64,000 nucleotides of DNA from JAFGIG01 sp964397545. GTDB lineage: Bacteria; SDB-A. A model generated the notes under the pieces. It saw only the letters and a program-made list of their open reading frames with translations, was not told where the DNA came from and did no database searches. Both the position numbers and the translations under genes were made by a program. The stretch spans positions 1-64,000 of the forward strand of contig CAYNIW010000004.1 of the NCBI GenBank assembly GCA_964397545.1. The letters run 5' to 3'. This document shows positions 7,862 through 16,309 of the stretch, piece by piece (the first letter of the stretch is position 1; the number at the start of each line of letters is the position of its first letter).

Positions 7862-10428
7862 CCGTCGGCGGGAACATCTCCCGTCTCAGAAAAGAAGTCT
7901 CCATTTTTTTTATCCGGTATATTGAGCATATCTTTGGGATCCTTGACGTTTTTCACGACAAATCTGAGTTCTTGACCGGATCTTTCTATCAACACGCTGT
8001 CATTTATTTTCACTGATCCCTGAAGGAACTCTTCGACGAGAGGATCTTCGACGTATCTCCTGAAAACCCTTCTCAGCGGCCTCGCTCCGAAAGAAGGGTC
8101 GTATCCTTCTTCGACAAGCAGTTCTTTCGCACCTTCGGAGAGTTCGATTTCGATTTCTTTTTCCTTGATTCTGTCCCGGACTTCTTCGAAGACCAAATCA
8201 ACTATTTTTCTCATATCTTCCCTCGTAAGCCTCCTGAATACAACGACTTCATCGATTCTGTTGATTATCTCAGGGTTTATCATTCTCTTGAGTTCGGACA
8301 AGATGTTCTCTTTCATTTTATCGTAATCAATATTTTCGGGAGTGGAACCGAAACCCAGCGGTTTCGATCTGGTTATATCCTTCGTGCCGATATTGGAAGT
8401 CATTATTATGACGCAGTGTCTGAAACTGATTTTCCTACCTAGGCTGTCTGTTATTTCTCCCTCCTCAAGAAGCTGGAGCAATATATTCAGAACGTCGATG
8501 TGCGCTTTTTCAATCTCGTCAAAAAGAACCACGGAATAAGGTTTGACGCGAATCTCCTCTATTACGGGGTTTTGTTCTCCGTAACCAATGTAACCGGGAG
8601 GCGATCCTATCAGCCTCGAGACGGAATACTTTTCCATGTATTCGCTCATGTCCAACCTGATTAGATTGCTTTTGCTTCCAAAGAGAATTTCAGCGAGAGA
8701 TTTGGCGAGTTCGGTTTTACCGACTCCGGTGGGCCCGAGGAAAAGAAACGATCCGAGAGGCCTTTTCGGGTCTTTGAGGCCCATTCTTCCCCTTCTTATG
8801 GCTCTGCTGACTGCTTTAATGGCTTCAGCCTGGCTGATAACTTTCGCCCCGAGCATCCCTTCGAGGTTGACGAGTTTATCCTGTTCTTTTTCCTGAAGCC
8901 TCTGAATCGGCACGTTTGTCCACATACTCACAACTTCCCTAATGTCTTCTTCGGTGACAACAGGCGTGACTTTGTCTGACATCTTCAGCCATTCCTTCTG
9001 CTTTTTGTCTATTTCAGCCCTTATCTTGGCTTCCCTGTCCCTGAGTTCGGCGGCATTTTCGTATTGCTGTTCAGAGACTGCTTTTATTTTAGACTCGAGG
9101 ATTTTTTTAAGGCGGATTTCGTCTTCTTCAAGATCAGGATAAGGCGGTATCGCCGACAGCTTGACTCTCGCTCCGGTTTCGTCAATTACGTCTATTGCTT
9201 TATCCGGAAGCTGTCTGTCGGTTATGTATCTGTCTGCGAGAATTACGGCCGCTTTCAGGGCGCCTTCCTCGTAATGAATGCCGTGATGGTCCTCGTATTT
9301 TTCTTTGAGTCCTTTTAATATGTTTATCGCTTCGGGTATTCCAGGGGATTCGACAAGAATCGGCTGAAATCTTCTCTTTAGCGAGCCGTCTTTTTCAACG
9401 TGTCTGTGGTATTCAGCAACCGTCGTCGCTCCTATGCATTTTATCTCGCCTCTTGCCAGTGACGGTTTTAATATATGCGATGCGTCAAGCGAACCTTCGG
9501 CGGAACCGGCTCCCACTATAGTGTGCAGTTCATCTATAAAAAGAACAATATCGTCTCTGTTTTTTATTGTCTCGATAATTGATTTCATCCTGCTTTCGAA
9601 CTGACCTCTGTATTTCGTTCCAGCCACGACCGACGCGAGGTTGAGCTGATAAAATTTCTTGCCTATCAATGAAGGAGGCGCTTGACCCTGGACGACCTTC
9701 TGTGCCAGCCCTTCGACAATGGCGGTTTTACCGACGCCCGCTTCCCCAATCAGAACAGGGTTGTTTTTTCTCCTTCTCGACAGCACCTGAACAACTCTTT
9801 CAATTTCTTTGTCTCTTCCGATTATCGGGTCGAGTTTACCTTCTTCGGCAAGACTTGAGAGATCCCTGCAGAAATCCTCAAGGGCGAATTTGTCCTCTTC
9901 CTCGTCATCAATGTTTTCTCTGGGTCGTCCGATTTTTCTCTTGTCGTCCTCCTTGACCGCGAAATCGCTTTCCTCTATAAGGTTCTGGAGACCGGTATTG
10001 AACTGGACGTATGTTATTTCGAGGGATTTCATCACCTCCCCCGCGGCGGAATGTATATTGTCGAGGACGGAAAGTATCAAATGTTCAGTTCCTATAAACA
10101 TATGCGAAAGTTCTTCAGCTTTTTTCATCGAGCCTTGTATAACGCTTTCCACTTCTATTGTCGGCACCGGATCTTTGAAATTTGGCGGGTATCTCGGAGT
10201 CTCTTTGTAAAAATCATTCTTGAATATCTTAGCGGCGATTATCTTTTTCATCAGAGAAATGTCCACTCCGAGTTTTTGAAAAATTTTTACGGCGAAACAA
10301 TTAGTTTCCGTCAAAATGGCGTAGAGAATATCGAGAGTCGTGTAATAGCCTCTTTTATGCAGTCTCGAATTTTTCTGAGCCGACATTATTATTTTTCTGT
10401 ATCTGAGAGTAAAATTTTCGCTGTTCAT
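7858..10428 (-). CDS. clpC: ATP-dependent Clp protease ATPase subunit ClpC
   Basis: ClpC is a double-ring AAA+ unfoldase that feeds proteins to ClpP. An N-terminal repeat domain (1-150) is followed by D1 with Walker A GEAGVGKT at about 228-235 and Walker B VLFIDELH. Next come a UVR-type middle segment (LRDREAKIRAEID), D2 with Walker A GPTGVGKT and Walker B VVLFDEIEKAH, and the D2-small domain (DPSFGARPLRRVF). Length 856 and the UVR segment favour ClpC over ClpA or ClpB. It overlaps mcsB by 4 nt. In Firmicutes McsB tags proteins with phosphoarginine for ClpC, and the pair is kept here without ctsR or mcsA. clpP is not in the window. Confidence 0.95.
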   Translation of the reverse strand: MNSENFTLRYRKIIMSAQKNSRLHKRGYYTTLDILYAILTETNCFAVKIFQKLGVDISLMKKIIAAKIFKNDFYKETPRYPPNFKDPVPTIEVESVIQGSMKKAEELSHMFIGTEHLILSVLDNIHSAAGEVMKSLEITYVQFNTGLQNLIEESDFAVKEDDKRKIGRPRENIDDEEEDKFALEDFCRDLSSLAEEGKLDPIIGRDKEIERVVQVLSRRRKNNPVLIGEAGVGKTAIVEGLAQKVVQGQAPPSLIGKKFYQLNLASVVAGTKYRGQFESRMKSIIETIKNRDDIVLFIDELHTIVGAGSAEGSLDASHILKPSLARGEIKCIGATTVAEYHRHVEKDGSLKRRFQPILVESPGIPEAINILKGLKEKYEDHHGIHYEEGALKAAVILADRYITDRQLPDKAIDVIDETGARVKLSAIPPYPDLEEDEIRLKKILESKIKAVSEQQYENAAELRDREAKIRAEIDKKQKEWLKMSDKVTPVVTEEDIREVVSMWTNVPIQRLQEKEQDKLVNLEGMLGAKVISQAEAIKAVSRAIRRGRMGLKDPKRPLGSFLFLGPTGVGKTELAKSLAEILFGSKSNLIRLDMSEYMEKYSVSRLIGSPPGYIGYGEQNPVIEEIRVKPYSVVLFDEIEKAHIDVLNILLQLLEEGEITDSLGRKISFRHCVIIMTSNIGTKDITRSKPLGFGSTPENIDYDKMKENILSELKRMINPEIINRIDEVVVFRRLTREDMRKIVDLVFEEVRDRIKEKEIEIELSEGAKELLVEEGYDPSFGARPLRRVFRRYVEDPLVEEFLQGSVKINDSVLIERSGQELRFVVKNVKDPKDMLNIPDKKNGDFFSETGDVPADG

Positions 10429-11477
10429 ACCCTTCCCGCTATCAGTTTAATAAACTCTAAAAGGCTGGCATCAGCTTTTGCGCCGTAGTCTTTTATTATA
10501 GCATCCCTGTGGCTTTTCCTCAAAAGGAAGAAAAGGTCGGAGACAGTCTCTTCAGAAAACCTCTCGTCAATGCCCAAATCAAACCCCAGCCTCACCAGGG
10601 ATGAGACATAAGCGCCTTCGGTAAAACCGAGAGAAGCGATGCTCTTTTTTCCAACAGATTCATATCCGTTTCTCAGATAGTCCTCAATCGCCTTCTTATT
10701 GTATATCACAAAATTTTCCCTTGCAAACAATTCGTTTTCAGCCAGGCATTGGGTAAAATAATCGACGTCGAAAATAAGTTTCTCCTCCTCTTCTTCGGCT
10801 TTTCTATTGGATATCTGACAAAAAGATCCCGCGGCTTTAGTTCCTTCTCCGAATATTCCCCTGAAAGTCAACCCGCATGCTTTAACCGCTCGAATTATTT
10901 TTTGTTCCTGCCCGGTTAAAAACACACAGGGAGAGTGTATAAGGTTTGAGTATCTCATCCCGGTTCCCCTGTTGGACTCGCATGCAGTATCATACCCGCT
11001 CCCGGAAAACCTCGCGAAAGGAAAAATAGTTTCAATTCTGTCGCTCAATTTTTTCGCCTTAGACAGGCATTCTCCGCCTTCTCCCGGACGGGAAAAGACC
11101 TGTATCCTTACATCGTCCTCGTCATTCGTCAGAACCGATATTTTCTCATCCGGCGAGATAAAAAGGAACATACCGGAAGAAACCGGCGAATTGAATATGT
11201 GCCTTTCCGCGAGTATTTTTCTCTCATTCGGCAAAACAAGCCAAAGCGGTATCACTGCAAATTCATCTCCCGCGAGAGCTTCAGCTACAATTTGCGCGGT
11301 TTTACCCGGCCTGTCCGGCCCTGTTTCCCTGAAACTGAAATTTCTCGCCAGCCTCACCCTCGTGCTGAAAGTCACTTTCCTTTCGTCAGCCTTGAACCAG
11401 GAGGGGGCTCGCTTCCTGATCATTTCTATGAAATCGCCTGATTTCTCTTTCAGGTCTTCAGGAGATATATCTGTCAA
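10425..11477 (-). CDS. mcsB: protein arginine kinase McsB
   Basis: McsB phosphorylates protein arginines as a degradation mark for ClpC. It belongs to the ATP:guanido phosphotransferases. Visible hallmarks are STRVRLARNF (about 38-47), the nucleotide-loop equivalent NDEDDVRIQVF (family form NEEDHxRIQ) at about 118-128, and CESNRGTGMRYSNLIHSP (166 onward), the active-site Cys loop. At 350 residues it fits the family. The TTG at 11477 directly abuts the lolD stop and has a poor ribosome site. The internal ATG at residue 19 gives an N-terminus closer to the Bacillus protein. No McsA-type zinc activator gene is adjacent. Confidence 0.92.
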   Translation of the reverse strand: MTDISPEDLKEKSGDFIEMIRKRAPSWFKADERKVTFSTRVRLARNFSFRETGPDRPGKTAQIVAEALAGDEFAVIPLWLVLPNERKILAERHIFNSPVSSGMFLFISPDEKISVLTNDEDDVRIQVFSRPGEGGECLSKAKKLSDRIETIFPFARFSGSGYDTACESNRGTGMRYSNLIHSPCVFLTGQEQKIIRAVKACGLTFRGIFGEGTKAAGSFCQISNRKAEEEEEKLIFDVDYFTQCLAENELFARENFVIYNKKAIEDYLRNGYESVGKKSIASLGFTEGAYVSSLVRLGFDLGIDERFSEETVSDLFFLLRKSHRDAIIKDYGAKADASLLEFIKLIAGRV

Positions 11478-12152
11478 TTAGACTAAAACCCCGCCCTTTA
11501 ACCTGAGCGTCCTGTCGCACGCCGAACTGACTACTGTATTGTGCGTGACAATAACAACTCCGCAGGCGTCTTTCCTTGCAAGATTGAGAAACACATCCAA
11601 TACGGTTCTTGCGGTATTTAGGTCGAGATTGCCGGTAGGTTCATCGGCCAGAACGACTTTTGGACTGTTTGCAACGGCTCTCGCGATGGCGACTCTTTGT
11701 TTTTCTCCCCCTGAAAGCTGGGAAGGATGATGGGAAAGTCTTTCTGAGAGCCCCACCTCCGAAAGAATTTCGCGTGCCCTGTCCTGCGCTTTCCCTTTTT
11801 GCATCCCCGATACGAGCATCGGTATCATGACGTTTTCCAGAGCCGTCAGCTCTGAGAAAAGATTGTGAAACTGAAAGACAAATCCGACCGTTTTGTTTCT
11901 CATCCTGGAAAGCTCCCTGTCGTTTTGATGCCGTAGGTCTTTCCCTGATAAATATACATTCCCTGAAGTCGGCTTCTCAAGAGCTCCGATTATATGCAAA
12001 AATGTCGTCTTTCCGCTTCCTGAAGGCCCCTCAACCGCGACAATTTCTCCTTTTGAAAGCTCAAAATCCACGCCTCCGAGAACTTTTATCGTATCATTTC
12101 CGCTTTCAAAATTCTTCACGATGCTTTGGGTTTTAACTATTACATCATTCAT
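11478..12152 (-). CDS. lolD: lipoprotein-releasing ABC transporter ATPase LolD
   Basis: LolD powers release of lipoproteins from the inner membrane to their carrier. This MacB/LolD-type ATPase has Walker A GPSGSGKTT, Q-loop FVFQFHNLF, signature LSGGEKQRVAIARA and Walker B VVLADEPTGNLD. An in-frame ATG at 12215 would add 21 residues deep within lolC. The ATG at 12152 starts the conserved core (MNDVIVKTQSIVKNF) and overlaps the lolC stop by 8 nt, so it is preferred, giving 224 residues, the usual size. It pairs with the permease just upstream. Confidence 0.93.
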   Translation of the reverse strand: MNDVIVKTQSIVKNFESGNDTIKVLGGVDFELSKGEIVAVEGPSGSGKTTFLHIIGALEKPTSGNVYLSGKDLRHQNDRELSRMRNKTVGFVFQFHNLFSELTALENVMIPMLVSGMQKGKAQDRAREILSEVGLSERLSHHPSQLSGGEKQRVAIARAVANSPKVVLADEPTGNLDLNTARTVLDVFLNLARKDACGVVIVTHNTVVSSACDRTLRLKGGVLV

Positions 12153-13383
12153 AGCGCAATGCCTCCACAGGCAAAAGCCTTGATGCCCTGTATGCAGGGT
12201 AAACAGAGGATACAAACGAGATTCCGAGTGAACAAAGAGAAATTACGAGGACATCTATCGGGTTTACGGTTATCGGAAGGGAAGATATCACATACACATC
12301 TGTGTCAATCGGGAATTCATATCTGCCGAGGGCGAAACATATAGTGAGGCCGACGGCTATGCCGAGCAAAGTCCCCGTGAAGCCCATAATAGACCCCTGT
12401 AGAATAAAAATTTTCATGACGTCAAATCGCGTCATCCCTATGGACCTGAGAATTCCGATCTCGCGAGTTTTCTGTATTACAATCATAATTAGGGTCGAGA
12501 CAATGTTAAAGGCGGCGACGAGGATTATCATGAACAAAATCAGCGTCATTGCGATTTTTTCGAGTTTGAGTGCGGCGAAAAGGCTTTTATTCAAAATAAG
12601 CCAGTCCTGGACGGAATAAGAAAAACCGAGTTTGTCCTGTAGCCTTTTTGTCACCTTTCTCACCTCCATCATGTCCCTGACGGCAATCTGAAAACCGGTG
12701 ACTCTGTTTTCGAGTTTGACCATTTTCTGAGCGTCCTCGAGCTTGATAAAAATCCATGAACTGTTGTATTCATAGAGTCCTGCGTCAATTATTCCAACGA
12801 CTTCGCCTTTGTATATCTTTGGGACGGGGCCTATCGGAGTCACAGTGCTTGAGAGAACGGAAAATATTTCTATGACATCCCCTGTCCCGACCTCAAGGTT
12901 CTGGGCCAGCATATTTCCTATGACAACAGGGATGACGTTTTCATTCACCGGGTCTCCCAAAAAAGAACCTTCTATCACTTTTTCTCTTATGTCGCTGACC
13001 TGATGGCCTGTGCTCATGTCGTATCCTCTCAGAAGGACGCCGTCTATGGCGTTTTTCCTTCTTATCATCACTTTGGATATTACGAAAGGAGACATTCCCG
13101 TTATCTCTTTTTGAAGAAAATTGTCAGAAGAAACTGCCGCCTTTATATCTTCAATGGACGAATCAGGAGAGCTTATGCCCTGTGTCACTATTATGTGAGC
13201 GTTGACTCCTACGATTTTTTTCTTGATGTCCGTGTGAAGCCCGTTCATCACGGAGACCACGGCTATCAGAGTCGAAACACCGACCATTACACCGCCTATG
13301 GAGAGAATTGTTATAAACAGTTGAAATCTGTTCGTCTTGGGCGGTTTGAGGTATCTTTTGGCGAGAAGGAAATGGTAGAACAC
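12145..13383 (-). CDS. lolC: lipoprotein-releasing ABC transporter permease (LolC/LolE family)
   Basis: The 412-residue protein has the LolC/E layout: an N-terminal membrane helix (LFITILSIGGVMVGVSTLIAVVSV), a periplasmic domain of about 220 residues, then three membrane helices (from about residue 270) containing the FtsX-like QKTREIGILRSIGMTRFDVMKIF coupling region. Only one permease gene is present, so a homodimer with LolD is likely, as in other phyla with a single LolF/LolC. The GTG start at 13383 overlaps the lysS TAG by one base and follows AAGGAGG. Confidence 0.92.
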   Translation of the reverse strand: MFYHFLLAKRYLKPPKTNRFQLFITILSIGGVMVGVSTLIAVVSVMNGLHTDIKKKIVGVNAHIIVTQGISSPDSSIEDIKAAVSSDNFLQKEITGMSPFVISKVMIRRKNAIDGVLLRGYDMSTGHQVSDIREKVIEGSFLGDPVNENVIPVVIGNMLAQNLEVGTGDVIEIFSVLSSTVTPIGPVPKIYKGEVVGIIDAGLYEYNSSWIFIKLEDAQKMVKLENRVTGFQIAVRDMMEVRKVTKRLQDKLGFSYSVQDWLILNKSLFAALKLEKIAMTLILFMIILVAAFNIVSTLIMIVIQKTREIGILRSIGMTRFDVMKIFILQGSIMGFTGTLLGIAVGLTICFALGRYEFPIDTDVYVISSLPITVNPIDVLVISLCSLGISFVSSVYPAYRASRLLPVEALRYE

Positions 13384-14855
13384 TACTTTTCCTCCTTGCT
13401 TTTTCCCTGGGGTTTTAACTGTGGAAAAGCAATGACTTCTCTTATGTTATCCGAACATGTAAAGAGCATGGCCAGCCTGTCTATTCCTATGCCCAGTCCT
13501 CCCGCCGGGGGCATTCCATATGACATCGCGAGCAGGAAATCCTCGTCTAGGGGTTCGAATTCTTTTTCTCCCTGGCTTCTCAGTTCATTCTGGTATTCGA
13601 GTCTTTTTCTCTGCTCCACAGGGTCGTTTAATTCAGAAAAGCTGTTTCCGAGTTCCATCCCGAGAACTATCGGTTCAAATCTTTCAACTAGAGCAGGGTC
13701 TTTTCTGTGAGTTTTCGCCAGAGGCGATATTTCTTTGGGATGATCCATCACGAAAGACGGATCCAAAAGCTTCGGCTGAACGAGCGCGGAAAACAGAGCG
13801 TCGAGAATTTTCCCTCTGTGGTTATTCTTGTCCGTTTCGACATTCATTCTGCGGCAAATCGCCAGAAGTCCGTCTTTTGAAACATCTCGCAAATTTTCTC
13901 CGGCGGCGTTTTCGAGAGATCTGAAATAATCCACTCTATGCCACGGTTTTGAAAAATCGATTTCTCTGTCCTTTGTCTTCAAAACAGGTCCGCCTGTCAC
14001 TTCGACACAAACATCGAGTAAAAGAGCCTCCGTAAGGTCCATCATGGCGTTATAATCCACATAAGACCGGTATATTTCCACCTGCGTGAACTCGGGGTTG
14101 TGGTCTCTGTCAATTCCTTCGTTTCGGAAATCTTTGGCGAATTCATAGACTTTTTCAAACCCCCCTATCAAAAGTCTTTTAAGGTAGAGCTCGTTGGAAA
14201 CTCTGAGGTAAAAATCCGCGTCGAGAGAGTTATATCTCGTTATAAACGGCTCGGCGAAGGCGCCCCCGTAAACCGGCTGAAGAACGGGTGTCTCGACTTC
14301 GAGAAATCCGAGAGAGTCGAGTTTTTTTCTGATTGTCTTCACTATCTTGCTTCGGGTTACAATTTTCTCCCGCGCTCCAGGCGTCGATATGAAATCTAAA
14401 TATCTCTGCCTGTATCTTGTTTCCGTATCTTTGAGACCATGGAATTTCTCCGGCAGATTCATAAGAGATTTAGCAAGATAAACCCACTCTGAAACTCTCA
14501 AAGTTTTTTCGCCGGTTTTTGTCTCCATGAGAGTTCCTGCGGCCCCTATGAAATCTCCGACATCCAGTTTCTTCAAAAGTCCGAAACTTTCTTCCCCAAG
14601 CGCGTTCAGCTGAAAATACAACTGCATGGAGCCGGTCGAGTCCTCTATGTTCGAAAAAACGCTTTTTCCGTGTCCTCTCATCGAAAGAACTCTTCCCGCA
14701 AGCCGAATAACTTCATTTTTTTCGGACAAATCATCAAAGTTGAGCAACGCGGAGTTTACCTCATGGCTTTTTGAGTAAGAATAAGGGTAAAGGTTTATTC
14801 CTGACGACAACAGTTCTTCTCTTTTTGCCATTCTGATTTCGTATTCACTGCTCAC
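13383..14855 (-). CDS. lysS: lysyl-tRNA synthetase, class II
   Basis: It charges tRNA-Lys. The 490-residue protein has the N-terminal OB-fold anticodon domain (VIRLAGRVLSMRGHGKSVFSNIED at about 49-72) and the class II core: motif 1 around FLEVETPVLQPVYGGAFAEPF, motif 2 FRNEGIDRDHNPEFTQVE, and motif 3 GLGIGIDRLAMLF near the C-terminus. The GTG start overlaps the prfB stop (GTGA) and has AGGAGAT at good spacing. prfB-lysS adjacency is common in many bacteria. Confidence 0.97.
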   Translation of the reverse strand: MSSEYEIRMAKREELLSSGINLYPYSYSKSHEVNSALLNFDDLSEKNEVIRLAGRVLSMRGHGKSVFSNIEDSTGSMQLYFQLNALGEESFGLLKKLDVGDFIGAAGTLMETKTGEKTLRVSEWVYLAKSLMNLPEKFHGLKDTETRYRQRYLDFISTPGAREKIVTRSKIVKTIRKKLDSLGFLEVETPVLQPVYGGAFAEPFITRYNSLDADFYLRVSNELYLKRLLIGGFEKVYEFAKDFRNEGIDRDHNPEFTQVEIYRSYVDYNAMMDLTEALLLDVCVEVTGGPVLKTKDREIDFSKPWHRVDYFRSLENAAGENLRDVSKDGLLAICRRMNVETDKNNHRGKILDALFSALVQPKLLDPSFVMDHPKEISPLAKTHRKDPALVERFEPIVLGMELGNSFSELNDPVEQRKRLEYQNELRSQGEKEFEPLDEDFLLAMSYGMPPAGGLGIGIDRLAMLFTCSDNIREVIAFPQLKPQGKSKEEK

Positions 14856-15965
14856 TGTTTATCTCCTGATGCATTTTTTCCTCCTGAAAAGAGCAGATAG
14901 CTCCTTATGAATGCGTCCAAGTCTCCTTCCATCACTTTCTGAACGTCGGATGTCTCATAACCTGTCCTGTGGTCTTTTACCTGCGTGTATGGAGTGAACA
15001 CGTAGCTTCTAATCTGGTGTCCCCATGCTATGTCTGTCTTCTGATTCTCAAGAACGGATTTTTTCTTCTTCTCTTCTTCGAGCATTTTCTGATATATCTT
15101 CGATTTGAGTATTTTCATCGCATTCTGCCTGTTGAGAATCTGGCTTCTTTCGCTTTGAGACTGGACCACTATCCCCGTAGGCATGTGCGTTATTCTCACC
15201 GCGGTGCTCACCTTGTTGACGTTTTGCCCCCCGGGACCCGAACTCCTGAAGAAATCGAGTTTAAGGTCTTTTTCAGCAATTTCGACGTTGATTTTATCGT
15301 CGGCGAGGGGATAGATAAAGACCGAAACGAACGATGTGTGCCTTCTGTGATTAGCGTCAAATGGGGATATTCTCACGAGTCTGTGAATTCCTCTTTCGCA
15401 TTTCATGAAACCGTAGGCGCTCTCATGGTCAATCTCAATTGTCGCGTCTTTTATGCCGGCGCCTTCGCCTTCCTGAGCGTCTATTATCTTGTAGCTCCAT
15501 CCGTGTTTTTCGAAGTATTTTCTATACATTTTCAGAAGCATCCCGGCCCAATCGCAAGATTCAGTCCCGCCCGCACCCGGATGAACCGTCATTATAGCCC
15601 CGAGCTGATCTTCTTCGTCATTGAGGGCGTTTTCAGTTTCGAGTTCTTCCATCTCGTCCGAGACCAAAAGAATCTCAGGGGAGATGTCATCAATTTCGGC
15701 ATCCGAAAGAGTCTTCGAGAGCTCCGAAACGGTCTCCAGATCGGTTTTTAATTTTTCGAATCTGGAGACTATACTTTCATGAGTTGCGAGTTTTTTAGAA
15801 ATTTCTCTCGCGTTCTCTAAATCGTTCCATACTCCGGGTTCAAGGAGTTTTTTCTGTATTTCCGAAATCTTTTCCTTTCTCTTGGCGATATCAAAGAAAC
15901 CTCCTGAGTTCTTCTTTTTTCCTCTCGAGAGACTCTATCGCCTCTTTTATCTCTTTTCTCGTCAT
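14852..15965 (-). CDS. prfB: peptide chain release factor 2, made by programmed +1 frameshift
   Basis: RF2 ends translation at UGA and UAA. The gene starts with an ATG at 15965 after AGGAGG and reads 24 codons (MTRKEIKEAIESLERKKEEL, then RRFL) to an in-frame TGA at 15893-15891. A +1 shift there opens the remaining 346 codons, beginning DIAKRKEKISEIQ, for about 370 residues in total (E. coli 365). The RF2-specific SPF tripeptide (LVRISPFDANHRRHTSF) and the GGQ motif (RSSGPGGQNVNKV) are both present. Without the frameshift only a start-less fragment would be called. The gene heads the lpx/bam/lol run. Confidence 0.96.
15891..15908 (-). promoter_or_regulatory. programmed +1 frameshift site of prfB
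   Basis: Read on the minus strand the site is CTC AGG AGG TTT CTT TGA T. It has a Shine-Dalgarno-like AGGAGG, three nucleotides of spacing, the slippery CTT, and the TGA stop that RF2 itself reads. This is the autoregulatory arrangement known from E. coli (AGGGGGTATCTTTGAC): low RF2 lets the ribosome slip into the +1 frame and make more RF2. Confidence 0.95.
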
Positions 15966-16042
15966 AACTCCTCCTGCCGATTATTCGGAAAAAATATCCC
16001 TTTTTATGAAATTCTGGTTGTTACAGCGTAAAATTTCTCTTT

Positions 16043-16288
16043 ATGAACAAACAAAAAATATGCTATATATGCTACATGCTGAATCTGGCAAAACTGTTGA
16101 TCTTAACAGGGATTCTGATTTTTTTTTCAGGGATCGTTTTCATGGCTTTCCTCAAGTTTCCCCATTTCAGAATTCCAGGCGACTTTAGCTTTAGGTTTAA
16201 AAACCTAACTGTTTTTATACCTGTCGGTTCATCGATTATGATTTCTATCGTTCTTACTCTCATAGCGAATTTATTATTGAAAAAATAA
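16043..16288 (+). CDS. small DUF2905-like membrane protein
   Basis: An 81-residue protein with two membrane helices (about 14-36 and 60-79) joined by a loop with RIPGDFSFRFKNLTVFIPVGSS. This matches the DUF2905 pattern I know (GRLPGDIRIERGNFTFYFP between two helices). The function of that family is unknown. Neither the ATG at 16043 nor the in-frame ATG at 16076 has a good ribosome site; the second gives the more typical family length. It is divergent from prfB and starts the plus-strand run that leads into the glycan cluster. Confidence 0.65.
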   Translation: MNKQKICYICYMLNLAKLLILTGILIFFSGIVFMAFLKFPHFRIPGDFSFRFKNLTVFIPVGSSIMISIVLTLIANLLLKK

Positions 16289-16309
16289 ACCTAGCAAAAA
16301 ATTCCTGTC

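Noticed and set aside
14852..15667. Truncated or start-less prfB fragment (possible pseudogene)
   Set aside because: The missing N-terminus is present in another frame upstream, with a canonical frameshift site. It is a normal RF2 gene.
14969..15751. Long plus-strand reading frame (260 codons) opposite prfB
   Set aside because: Antisense to RF2, without motifs or a ribosome site.
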